Below, in pieces: positions 46,769-55,363 of a stretch of 64,000 nucleotides of DNA. Both the position numbers and the translations under genes were made by a program. The number at the start of each line of letters is the position of its first letter. Within the stretch, counting starts at the first letter, position 1. The notes beneath the pieces were generated by a model. It was given only the letters and a program-made list of their open reading frames with translations, was not told where the DNA came from and did not search any database. The stretch covers positions 248,001 to 312,000 of the forward strand of contig NZ_WPIN01000001.1 of the NCBI RefSeq assembly GCF_009754945.1, written 5' to 3'. Source of the stretch: Spirosoma arboris. GTDB lineage: Bacteria > Bacteroidota > Bacteroidia > Cytophagales > Spirosomataceae.

Positions 46769-48424
46769 TCAATGAATCACCGCTGGCAGAATATATTGTT
46801 CCATCATTTTGTCTACCTGCCGATGGGCATAGGCCGTGTTATAAGCCGTAGCCGTAACGACAACAACCAGCGGCTGGTCTTTGAAAACGAAGATCTTATT
46901 GCCTCCATTTCCTGAGCAGTAATAGGTTTCATAGGCTTTTCCATTCACCGTGTACGTCTTGTTCCAGAACAGATAGCCATAGAATTCACCCTTCCGGTCG
47001 GGGATTATTTTGTGATGGGTGAATGTTTGATTTACCCAGGTTGCCGGGATAATCTGTTTCCCGTTCCATTGACCATTGTTTTTATATAATTGCCCGTATT
47101 TGGCAAAATCCAGTGCATTCATTCGAATACCGCCTGCCGTGTTGACTACGTGCTGAGGAGTGTACTGCCATTGGTACTTGCTAATACCTAGCGGTTTAAA
47201 TAGTTTCTGTTCTGCGTACTGTTCAAGCTTGCCGGGAACAACCTGATTCAGTACATCGCCTAGTAAGACAACCCCAGCTGTAAAGTAATGCCACTCGTGG
47301 TTGAATTTGGCGGGCTCAACTGGCAGATCGAGGGCAAACTTTATCCAGTTTGGAGTGGGATACATATTCTCCTCGTTGCCCGGTGAATCGCTATCATTAT
47401 CATTACCGTCGAAGGCCGAACTCATGGTCAATAACTCGTTCAGCGTGGTATTCGCCTTGGCTGGGGAGTAATTCGCAAAGCTTTTTAAGTCGTAAAAATT
47501 GGCCAGCGTCTGGCTTTCACTTTTCAAATAACCTTCCTGTTTCGCAATCCCTGTTAAGGTAGAAGCAAACGTTTTTCCCACGGAACGGACATCGTGCAGA
47601 GAGTCTCGGGTGGCGCCGTTAAAATATTCCTCCAGCAGGATCTTGCCATTTTTAAGGACTACTACACTCGTAATATGTCTGAAAACATCCGCATCGATAT
47701 TCCCTTTCAATTCCTTGATCTTGTTGATATCAAAATGTTCCGATGAAGTCGCAAGCCCATTGTACGGTTTAGGTTCTGTTAGCCGAACGGTGGCTAAGTC
47801 AATGACTGGCTTACGTTTCACCAATAGTTTTAACTGGCCTGTCGCAATCAAATTTCCCACGACCAATTCGGGTTTGTTGAGGTAGGGTTTGATTTCGAAT
47901 TTGAACACGTGTGGTCCTTCGCTTAAAGCGCCATCGCCCCCATTATTCATAAACCGATTCCAGGCCGACTGGCTCCACCAGGCACCTTCCCGCTGGTTGT
48001 TAATTAAGGGTTTGCTGATGAGTGTTTCTGTATTCTTGATTTGAGGATACGGAGCGCCTGGATGCAGATTGCTTTGGTAAATAAGCCGATCATCGACGTA
48101 AAAATTAAACTGATAACCTCCCGTTTTTGTCAGCAACTCTGCCGATAGCTCAGGCGCTAACTGGTGCAGATAATTGGTGAGTGAATTGCCCATAAAGACC
48201 GTTATGAACAAATTGCTTTTGTTCGTCAGTTCATACGTGCTCAGGAAGTCGGTTGCCTGTAGATTGGCCGCCGGGATGTCTTTATCTGTAAAGATGATTT
48301 TGCCAATGTTGGCCTGATGAATGGCAGACGTAATGCCTTGCGTCTTGACCAGATCGGGCGATTGCCCGTACAGGTTGCTGGCAATGAAAAGACTTACTAA
48401 TACGAGTACTAAGTGAATGCGCAT
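46769..48424 (-). CDS. Secreted serine hydrolase, class C beta-lactamase family
   Basis: 551 residues from ATG 48424, which gives a clean signal peptide (MRIHLVLVLVSLFIASNLYG). Residues up to about 230 are a beta-rich N-terminal domain; the catalytic domain carries S-x-x-K in RSVGKTFASTL, an aromatic motif in HYFTAGVVLLGDVL, and a final SGNGGNKIFVF in place of KTG. These are features of the class C/esterase-type penicillin-binding family. The enzyme probably hydrolyses esters or peptides in the periplasm rather than beta-lactams. An upstream Met at 48457 is less likely. Confidence 0.85.
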   Translation of the reverse strand: MRIHLVLVLVSLFIASNLYGQSPDLVKTQGITSAIHQANIGKIIFTDKDIPAANLQATDFLSTYELTNKSNLFITVFMGNSLTNYLHQLAPELSAELLTKTGGYQFNFYVDDRLIYQSNLHPGAPYPQIKNTETLISKPLINNQREGAWWSQSAWNRFMNNGGDGALSEGPHVFKFEIKPYLNKPELVVGNLIATGQLKLLVKRKPVIDLATVRLTEPKPYNGLATSSEHFDINKIKELKGNIDADVFRHITSVVVLKNGKILLEEYFNGATRDSLHDVRSVGKTFASTLTGIAKQEGYLKSESQTLANFYDLKSFANYSPAKANTTLNELLTMSSAFDGNDNDSDSPGNEENMYPTPNWIKFALDLPVEPAKFNHEWHYFTAGVVLLGDVLNQVVPGKLEQYAEQKLFKPLGISKYQWQYTPQHVVNTAGGIRMNALDFAKYGQLYKNNGQWNGKQIIPATWVNQTFTHHKIIPDRKGEFYGYLFWNKTYTVNGKAYETYYCSGNGGNKIFVFKDQPLVVVVTATAYNTAYAHRQVDKMMEQYILPAVIH

Positions 48425-48519
48425 GGGATATGAAAAGTAGATTGATACGTTAGTCAAAGCTAGGCGGAGCTGATGAGCGCGTGGGATAAATGGGTTGAAC
48501 TGATCGAAAAATGGGACCG

Positions 48520-48549
48520 GATGGCGCGAACGTCTTCGCTCGTGCTATC
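48520..48549. repeat. Hairpin related to the one at 46348-46377
   Basis: Arms 48520-48532 and 48537-48549 are imperfectly complementary around a 4-base loop. The right arm is a close relative (reverse complement) of the arm at 46348-46359. It lies upstream of the serine hydrolase gene. Confidence 0.6.
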
Positions 48550-48590
48550 ATCACAAAGAGACGGGAAAATGACTAATCGAGCGTGCCGAA

Positions 48591-49736
48591 TTATAAGTTG
48601 GGCGCTCTTTTTAGGTTGATTTTGTAGTTGGCCGGGTTTTGACCCGTCAGCTGCTTAAACGTACGGTTAAACGTCGTCTTCGAATTAAAGCCCGAATCGT
48701 AGGCAATGCCCAGCAACGTAATTCGGTCATATTGTGGGTCCTGCATTTTACGGATGACTTCCTGAATCCGGTACTCATTGATCAGATCATTGAAATTCTT
48801 GCCGGTGCCCAGATTAATAATTCGGGATAACTCGTTCGGGTGCATATCCAGAACGTCGGCCAATGAGCGAAGGGTTAAGCCAGCATCCAGATAAAATAGG
48901 TTCGTTTCCAGTTGATGGCGTAACCACACACCCGACTCCAGCAACTCGGGCGTGGGTATTTCTGGTTGAGTGCTTGGCGACTTTGTTTTCTCGACTTCCA
49001 CGATGACCAGCTCTGGTCGCAGGAAAGATTCTGCTCCAATCCAGATGGTCATAAAGGCCAGAAGCAGGTAAAGTGGATAATAACTGGCGATGCCTAACTG
49101 ATAGTTGTAGACAACATAATCGATCAGGACATAGGGAATCCAGGCGAGCCAAAGTAACCCGAACAGTATCAATAGACGCTGTAACCACTTCGACTGATAC
49201 GTATAGCTGTCACTGAGTTGGTCGGTCAATTCCCGATCAACTGCGCGAAGTCGTTTTAGCGCAAAAAAGAGGTAAATCGATATAGAGCAGATCGCCAACA
49301 GTTGAAGAACGGGGTTGACAAGCTGAAAGATAGTCGTGTCGTATGTGGGAATTTGATGCTTCTGACTTTCCCGAACTTGTAAAAACTGGACGCTCTGTTC
49401 CAGCAAAAACGGACTGAAATGGATAAGATCGTTTGCGCTGAAACGAAGTTCTGGTTGCGTCAGCTTGCGTACATAGCAATAAAGCAGCGGGCCAATTGTC
49501 AGTGAATATTGTAGCGGAATCCAACTCCAGCGAGGGTAGTATTTGCCCAGGTTAATATCGATAGCCAGAACCCAGATTATCCACAGAACGATAGTAAACA
49601 GAACCAGCCCCAGAAACCGGTTAGCCGACTGATTAATACGTTTGGTGAGTAATAACAAAAAACCGAATGTAGTGCCAATGAATATGGCTGCCAGGAAAAG
49701 CAAGTCATAGCCGTTAAGACCAAATTCAAGTTTCAT
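48591..49736 (-). CDS. Membrane-bound AraC family transcriptional regulator
   Basis: 381 residues. About seven hydrophobic segments span 8-240 (YDLLFLAAIFIGTTFGFLLL at the start), followed by an AraC HTH domain at about 275-376: LRSLADVLDMHPNELSRIIN and ITLLGIAYDSGFNSKTTFNR, ending TGQNPANYKINLKRAP. Such regulators sense an envelope signal with the membrane part. The adjacent serine hydrolase on the same strand and the divergent aminotransferase are candidate targets. Confidence 0.9.
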   Translation of the reverse strand: MKLEFGLNGYDLLFLAAIFIGTTFGFLLLLTKRINQSANRFLGLVLFTIVLWIIWVLAIDINLGKYYPRWSWIPLQYSLTIGPLLYCYVRKLTQPELRFSANDLIHFSPFLLEQSVQFLQVRESQKHQIPTYDTTIFQLVNPVLQLLAICSISIYLFFALKRLRAVDRELTDQLSDSYTYQSKWLQRLLILFGLLWLAWIPYVLIDYVVYNYQLGIASYYPLYLLLAFMTIWIGAESFLRPELVIVEVEKTKSPSTQPEIPTPELLESGVWLRHQLETNLFYLDAGLTLRSLADVLDMHPNELSRIINLGTGKNFNDLINEYRIQEVIRKMQDPQYDRITLLGIAYDSGFNSKTTFNRTFKQLTGQNPANYKINLKRAPNL

Positions 49737-49754
49737 GATACAAAGTAGGCAATT

Positions 49755-49837
49755 TTTTTCTGACAGGATTTACAGGATTCACAAGATTGAGGAGTAAGCG
49801 GAAAATCTTGTGAATCCTGTAAATCCTGTCAGAAAAA
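49755..49837. repeat. Long inverted repeat, 34-base perfect arms
   Basis: Arms 49755-49788 and 49804-49837 are perfectly complementary around a 15-base loop. Each arm itself contains a short direct repeat (ACAGGATT twice). The element fills the region between the divergent AraC-type regulator and the DegT aminotransferase, directly upstream of the regulator's start. Confidence 0.95.
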
Positions 49838-49955
49838 CACGTCTATAGTTAGCGAACAATAGCCTGAAATCGACTCATCGGCGTATTATGTCAGAGTTAA
49901 GCAAATGTGTCCTTCCAAACTGCCTGACGAGTAGTCGGCGACAAGTTTATTGGTA

Positions 49956-51179
49956 ATGATTGATACTGAGACGGGGCAATTAGCCATAAAAGGCGGGCCA
50001 AAATCGGTTACGAAAACCTTCCCCTGGCCCATCTACGACGAAACGGAAGTGCAGGCGGTGGCCAACGTGGTGCGAAGCGGACAATGGGGAAATCCCGACT
50101 GTGCCGATGAGGTCGCCCGTTTTGAGCAGGCGTTTGCGGCTTACTGTGGTAGCAAATACGCCGTAACCTGCGTAAACGGTTCAGTATCGCTGCGGCTGGC
50201 TTTGATTGCCTGTGGATTACGACCCGGTGATGAAGTTATTGTGCCGCCCTATACGTTCATTGCAACGGCTTCGGTAGTTCTGGAAATAAACTGCGTCCCC
50301 GTCTTCGTCGATATTGATCCGCAAACCTATAACCTCGATCCTGCTTGCATTGAGGCTGCTATTACGGAGAAAACTAAAGCTATTGTTCCCGTTCATTTTG
50401 CCGGTTTACCCTGCGATATGGATGCGATTCTGGACATTGCGCAGCGGCACAATTTGCGGGTCATTGAAGATGCGGCTCACGCACATGGAGCCGAATACAA
50501 AGGTCGTAAACTCGGTTCCATTGGCGATGCGGGCAGCTTCAGTTTCCAGTCGTCCAAAAACCTGACCAGTGGCGAAGGGGGTATTGTGATTACCAACGAT
50601 GATGCGCTTTATGAAACGATGAACTCGTTGCGAAATGTGGGCCGGTTGCCCAGTGGTCAATGGTATGATCATTTCAACCCCGGCTGCAATTACCGTATTA
50701 CCCAACTTCAGGCTGTTTTACTCTCCGAGCAATTAAAACGGCTGGATGAGCAGACGATTACGCGCAACGAAAATGGTCTTTACCTGGATAGTTTACTAGC
50801 CGATATTGACGGCATTACGCCCCTGAGTCGGGGAGAGGTAGCCATTCTACATTGCTATCATCTCTATATTTTCAAGTACGACAAAACTAAGTTTGGGCAG
50901 GTACCGAAGCACGAATTTGTTGCCATGCTGGCGGCCGAAGGGGTTCCCTGTTCGGCGGGTTATCCGCATCCGTTGTATAAACAGCCGGTGTTTCAGCAAA
51001 AGAATTTTATGTGCTACGCCATTCCCGAGTCGGTCGATTACACGCAGGTATATTGCCCTGAAGCTGAGCGAGCCTGCGCCGACGAAGCGGTATGGATTTT
51101 TCAGCAAGCTATGCTGGGTACGCAAGGCGATATGGAGTCATTTGCCCAGGCGATTCGAAAAATCCAGTTGGCCCTGTGA
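49956..51179 (+). CDS. DegT/DnrJ/EryC1/StrS family aminotransferase
   Basis: 407 residues from ATG 49956; the frame also offers TTG two codons earlier. The PLP-binding lysine is K201 (SFSFQSSKNLTSGEGG), with the cofactor-ring aspartate D172 (VIEDAAHAHGAE) and substrate-loop PPYTFIATASV. Such enzymes aminate keto-sugars or cyclitols. No nucleotide-sugar genes lie nearby; the next gene is a glycoside-hydrolase-like protein, and an inverted repeat separates the two, so the product is unknown. Confidence 0.9.
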   Translation: MIDTETGQLAIKGGPKSVTKTFPWPIYDETEVQAVANVVRSGQWGNPDCADEVARFEQAFAAYCGSKYAVTCVNGSVSLRLALIACGLRPGDEVIVPPYTFIATASVVLEINCVPVFVDIDPQTYNLDPACIEAAITEKTKAIVPVHFAGLPCDMDAILDIAQRHNLRVIEDAAHAHGAEYKGRKLGSIGDAGSFSFQSSKNLTSGEGGIVITNDDALYETMNSLRNVGRLPSGQWYDHFNPGCNYRITQLQAVLLSEQLKRLDEQTITRNENGLYLDSLLADIDGITPLSRGEVAILHCYHLYIFKYDKTKFGQVPKHEFVAMLAAEGVPCSAGYPHPLYKQPVFQQKNFMCYAIPESVDYTQVYCPEAERACADEAVWIFQQAMLGTQGDMESFAQAIRKIQLAL

Positions 51180-51188
51180 GTACACATT

Positions 51189-51260
51189 TTGTACCCACGG
51201 GTTTCAGCCCGTGTATCATGAAAATTCAATTTAAACACGGGCTGAAACCCGTGGGTACAA
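51189..51260. repeat. Inverted repeat, 26-base perfect arms
   Basis: Arms 51189-51214 and 51235-51260 pair perfectly around a 20-base loop. It begins ten bases after the aminotransferase stop and ends 46 bases before the next start. No T-run follows, but it could still act as a terminator or processing signal. Confidence 0.93.
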
Positions 51261-51305
51261 TTAAAAAATAAAGCCTTTAACAACTCCTTCCTCTTTTCTA
51301 ACTCT

Positions 51306-53663
51306 ATGAATTTGTACAGTTCTATTAGGTGGATAATCAGTAGCCTTGCCTTGTTTTTGGTGGTAAGTTGCGGCCAGTTAGTGGCACAGACGGTTAGTCT
51401 TAAACAGGCCGTGCTACTGGTTTCCCCATCTATTTCATCGCCTATGCGGGAAACGGCTCCCAGAGTGCTGAGTGAAGAGATTGAGAAACGGACGGGCGTT
51501 TTGCTGAAAACGACACCGAACTGGCCAAAAAGTGGATCAACCCGTATCGCCTTTGTTCTGGCAGGTGACAAAGAATTACAGGGTGTTGCTGTGCCTGTAA
51601 ATGCAGCTACCGAGCGCCCAGAGCTAAAGCCAGAGGGCTACCGAATCGTTAGTGAAACGACCGCAACCGGCACAACACTCTGGATTATTGGGGCCGATAG
51701 TCGAGGAATTTTGTTTGGAACCGGTTGGGTGCTACGAAACCTGAAAATGGATCGTAAGCTACTCGAATTGCCTGGTCCGGTCAATCTGGCTACGGCACCT
51801 GCTTATCCTATTCGCGGCCATCAGTTAGGCTATCGTCATACGGCAAACTCCTACGATGCCTGGACGGTGGCTCAGTTTGAGCAATACATCCGTGATCTGG
51901 CCATTTTTGGTACGAACGCCGTTGAAGGAATTCCCTTTCATGAGGATGAAAAGCCCAGCCCGCATTTTAAGATACCAGCAGCCGAAATGCGGATCAAAAT
52001 AAGCGAAATCTGCAAGGCGTACGATATGGATTACTGGGTATGGACACCGGCAACAATCGAACTTACTGACGCTAAAAAACGACAGGCCGAGCTTGATCAA
52101 CACGAGGCTTTCTACCGTGCCTGCCCTCGTCTCGACCATATCTTTTTTCCGGGAGGAGATCCCGGCGATAATCATCCCAAAGAGGTCATGCCTTTTTTGA
52201 AGGATCTACACACGTTGTTGATGAAATACCATCCAAAGGCTAAAGTGTGGCTTTCATTGCAGGGGTTCAATGTGGAACAGGTCAATTATTTCTACGATTA
52301 TCTCGCTCAAAACAAACCTGATTGGTTGCAGGGACTGGTCTATGGACCGGGCAGTCCTCCGCTTGCCGAAACCCGATATCGCCTGCCCAAACAGTATCAG
52401 CTCCGGCAGTATCCGGATATTACGCATACCGTTCGGTGTGAATTTCCGGTAGAACACTGGGATCAGGCTTTCGCCCTAACTTTAGGACGAGAAGCGTCTA
52501 ACCCGCGCCCTTATTTCTACGCGCGGGCTCAGGCAGCCGCAGCTCCGTTCACGGATGGCTTTGTTTCCTATTCCGACGGTTGCCATGATGATATCAATAA
52601 AGTCCTGTGGAGTATGCGAGGCTGGGACCCTGAGATGAGCGTTCACCAGATTTTGAACGAATACAGTCGCTTTTTCTTTGGCTGGCCATTGACAGAATCT
52701 GTCGCTAGTGGCATTGAAGCTTTAGAAAAAAACTGGGATGGGCCACTTGCCCAAAATGGAGGTATTGAGGCTACGTTTTCGTTCTGGAAAACGCTGGAAA
52801 TAGCTAATCCGACTTTAGCTACTAACTGGCGCTGGCAACTCTTACTCCTTCGGGCTTACTATGACACCTATACGCGTCGTCGGTTGCTTTACGAACAAGG
52901 GCTCGAGGCAAAAGCCGATGTTATCTTAACGCAGGAAGCCAGTTCTGATCTTGACAAGGCAATGAGTCAGGCATTGACCATCATCAATAAAGCTGATACG
53001 GAGCCGGTGGCACCCGAACTGAAAGCGAAAATTGTGTCATTATGTGCTGATTTGTTTAGTTCTATTGGTCTGCAAACCAGCATGAAGCAATACAAAGCGC
53101 GCGGCTATGAACGGGGTTGTGTGCTGGATTTTGTCGATTATCCGCTCAATAACCGTTGGTGGCTGGCTGATGAGTTTGAGAAAGTGAAAACGCTGAAAAC
53201 GAAAGAAGAGAAACAGAAACGCCTGCAAGAAATTAGTGCCTGGGAAATGCCCGGCAAAGGTAGTTACTACGACGATGTGTCGAGCGTAAGCAAAGGTCCC
53301 CGTGTAAAAACCATCTCCGATGATGCCACCGATATTGCCTGGTGGAAAGATGGGTTTAGTCGGACGCGTCTTTCTTCGCAAACGTTTCAGCGAAGCCCGG
53401 TTCTGGATTATGATAACCTGGACCCCAACGCAGAGTATATTATTCGGGTAGTTGGATTTGGCGAAGCCTTGCTCCGTGTTGATGGAAAACGACTGAGTCC
53501 ATTAGTGTATAACCGGGAGGCTGACACGGTGAAAGAATGGATTGTGCCGATGTCAGCTACGCAGGACGGCCACATCAACGTTACCTTTGATGAGCCCGAA
53601 GAATCGCACCTGAACTGGCGACAAAACTCCCGGATTTCTGATATCTGGCTGTTGAAGAAATAA
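51306..53663 (+). CDS. Exported glycoside-hydrolase-like protein with GH20/GH67-type N-terminal domain
   Basis: 785 residues. The N-terminus LALFLVVSCGQ contains a lipobox-like VVSC (C22), suggesting a lipoprotein, although cleavage after VAQ is also possible. Residues about 30-160 resemble the small alpha/beta domain that precedes GH20 and GH67 barrels (IEKRTGVLL, YRIVSETT, GILFGTGWVLRNL). A TIM-barrel-like region follows (about 165-480: YPIRGHQLGYR, YWVWTPATIEL, IFFPGGDPGDNHP), then a helical part and a beta domain. No established family could be assigned, so substrate and catalytic residues are unknown. Confidence 0.65.
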   Translation: MNLYSSIRWIISSLALFLVVSCGQLVAQTVSLKQAVLLVSPSISSPMRETAPRVLSEEIEKRTGVLLKTTPNWPKSGSTRIAFVLAGDKELQGVAVPVNAATERPELKPEGYRIVSETTATGTTLWIIGADSRGILFGTGWVLRNLKMDRKLLELPGPVNLATAPAYPIRGHQLGYRHTANSYDAWTVAQFEQYIRDLAIFGTNAVEGIPFHEDEKPSPHFKIPAAEMRIKISEICKAYDMDYWVWTPATIELTDAKKRQAELDQHEAFYRACPRLDHIFFPGGDPGDNHPKEVMPFLKDLHTLLMKYHPKAKVWLSLQGFNVEQVNYFYDYLAQNKPDWLQGLVYGPGSPPLAETRYRLPKQYQLRQYPDITHTVRCEFPVEHWDQAFALTLGREASNPRPYFYARAQAAAAPFTDGFVSYSDGCHDDINKVLWSMRGWDPEMSVHQILNEYSRFFFGWPLTESVASGIEALEKNWDGPLAQNGGIEATFSFWKTLEIANPTLATNWRWQLLLLRAYYDTYTRRRLLYEQGLEAKADVILTQEASSDLDKAMSQALTIINKADTEPVAPELKAKIVSLCADLFSSIGLQTSMKQYKARGYERGCVLDFVDYPLNNRWWLADEFEKVKTLKTKEEKQKRLQEISAWEMPGKGSYYDDVSSVSKGPRVKTISDDATDIAWWKDGFSRTRLSSQTFQRSPVLDYDNLDPNAEYIIRVVGFGEALLRVDGKRLSPLVYNREADTVKEWIVPMSATQDGHINVTFDEPEESHLNWRQNSRISDIWLLKK

Positions 53664-53664
53664 G

Positions 53665-53692
53665 CGTAGCGCGGGTGGAAATCCGCGCTACG
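53665..53692. repeat. 10-base GC-rich hairpin after the glycoside-hydrolase-like gene
   Basis: Arms 53665-53674 and 53683-53692 pair perfectly around an 8-base loop, one base after the stop codon. It lies just before a larger palindromic element. Confidence 0.75.
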
Positions 53693-53698
53693 TCCGTT

Positions 53699-53862
53699 CC
53701 CTGTTCTCCCCGTTCTCGCTTGGCTTCGCCGAGTGAGAACTATTAGTTCAAGGGCCTCTGGCCCGTTTTGAACATTATTCCTCATCACACCAGCCAGAGG
53801 CCGTTAAAACAATAGTCCTCACTCGGCGAAGCCAAGCGAGAACGGGAACGGGGGGAACAGGG
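53699..53862. repeat. Composite 164-base palindromic element
   Basis: Outer ends 53699-53706 and 53855-53862 pair (CCCTGTTC/GAACAGGG), the main arms 53709-53744 and 53811-53846 match in 35 of 36 positions, and an inner GGCCTCTGGC/GCCAGAGGCC pair lies in the loop. It fills the gap between two convergent genes. Confidence 0.93.
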
Positions 53863-53880
53863 TGCTTAAAGGACTCGCCC

Positions 53881-55317
53881 TTAAACCATTTTCTGGCTCA
53901 GATAGGCTTTAACGGCAAAGCTGGCTACAACTCCTTCGCCCGTTGCTGCGGCTACTTGTGCAATAGCACCTAATCGGCAGTCACCAGCGGCCAGGATGCC
54001 GGGGACCGATGTTTCAACCGATCCAGGTCGGGTGCAGATAAAGCCCTGCTCGTTGAGGTCAAGCGTCTTGGCCAGAAACTTGGTGTTAGGAATAAGACCA
54101 ACAAACAGAAAGACACCATCAGCCTCAATTTCCTGAACCTCGCCCGTGGCATTATCAGTCACCTGCAAAGCCCTAAACGTTCCCTGGTCGTTACTGAGAA
54201 AAGCGGTAGGTGTTTGGTTCATGTAGACCGCCACGTTGGTAAACTCGGCTAATTTATCCGTATACGTTTGAGTGGCACTGAAGGTTGGCTTATAGTGAAC
54301 AAACGTCACTTTCCGGCAAAAACGGGCCAGAAACATGCCTTCCTCCAGTGCACTGTTACCCCCACCGATAACGATGACCTCCCGGTCCCGATAGAAGGCC
54401 CCGTCGCAGGTGGCGCAAAAATGAATTCCGGCGCCTAGTAAGTCCGCTTCCCCTGGAATATTGAGCCGCTTATAGGTTGACCCAACCGCTACCACAACAG
54501 AGCGGGCCGTAAGATCACCCAGGTTAGTTTCGAGATGAAAAATCTGGTTTTCAAAACTGATTTTGCGAACATCGACCCCCAGTCTGATTTCTGACCCGTA
54601 AATCCGGGCTTGATCCGCCATTTTGTTCATCAACTCCTTGCCGCTGATATCGATAAAGCCAGGGTAGTTTTCAATTTTTTCGGTTAACGAGGCATTACCA
54701 CCAATGAGTTTTTTTTCCAGAACGATGGATGAAAACTTATCCCGTTGTACATAAATAGCCGTGGTTAGTCCGGCGGCACCACCCCCAATAATGGCTACGT
54801 CATAGAGGTGAGTCTCGGCTTCCTGCGTTATGCCAATCAGGTCTTTTAACGCTCTATTGTCTGGGTTGGCATAGGCTTGTTCATTGATAAAAATGGTGGG
54901 AATAATTCGTTTTCCGTGGTTTACGGTTTCCAGAACAGGTATGGCCCATCTGTGTATATCAATATTGATGTACTGAAAATTAATCCCATTATCGCTCAGA
55001 TACGCTTTTGCCCGATGACAATCTGGACACCAATCGGCCCCAAACAGACGGATGCGGGGACGGCCATGGTTGAGCCCGAGTAGCGAGTCAATTTGGTCGT
55101 TACTCGGATTAACAACTGATGTGTCGTTAATAACCAGTGTGGGGGTAAGCCTTTTCCCATCCTGAATTTCCTCTACCTGCCGGACAGATTGCCGATCAAG
55201 GTCAACATTGATATAGGTAAAACTTAGCTTATTATCTTCCAGGTAAGTTTTTACCCGTTGGCTGTCTTCACACCATTCCGCTCCATAGAGGGTTAGTGTT
55301 GTCTGATCAAAGCTCAT
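53881..55317 (-). CDS. Thioredoxin reductase-like flavoprotein with two N-terminal glutaredoxin-like domains
   Basis: 478 residues in three parts. Glutaredoxin-like domain 1 (about 6-80) has C16-E-D-S19, a monothiol-like site; domain 2 (about 87-160) has a full C97-P-D-C100 site. Each has a cis-proline motif (LTPTLVIND, IIPTIFINE). Residues 172-478 form a thioredoxin-reductase-like NAD(P)H:FAD oxidoreductase with GGGAAG (178-183), the redox centre C301-A-T-C304 and a second dinucleotide motif GGGNSA (318-323). Electrons could pass from NAD(P)H via the CATC pair to the fused CPDC domain. Natural substrate unknown. It is convergent with the preceding gene. Confidence 0.88.
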   Translation of the reverse strand: MSFDQTTLTLYGAEWCEDSQRVKTYLEDNKLSFTYINVDLDRQSVRQVEEIQDGKRLTPTLVINDTSVVNPSNDQIDSLLGLNHGRPRIRLFGADWCPDCHRAKAYLSDNGINFQYINIDIHRWAIPVLETVNHGKRIIPTIFINEQAYANPDNRALKDLIGITQEAETHLYDVAIIGGGAAGLTTAIYVQRDKFSSIVLEKKLIGGNASLTEKIENYPGFIDISGKELMNKMADQARIYGSEIRLGVDVRKISFENQIFHLETNLGDLTARSVVVAVGSTYKRLNIPGEADLLGAGIHFCATCDGAFYRDREVIVIGGGNSALEEGMFLARFCRKVTFVHYKPTFSATQTYTDKLAEFTNVAVYMNQTPTAFLSNDQGTFRALQVTDNATGEVQEIEADGVFLFVGLIPNTKFLAKTLDLNEQGFICTRPGSVETSVPGILAAGDCRLGAIAQVAAATGEGVVASFAVKAYLSQKMV

Positions 55318-55363
55318 TCGTTTGGGGGAAAGGTTCCGGTAGTTAACCTAAAGATAGCATAGA

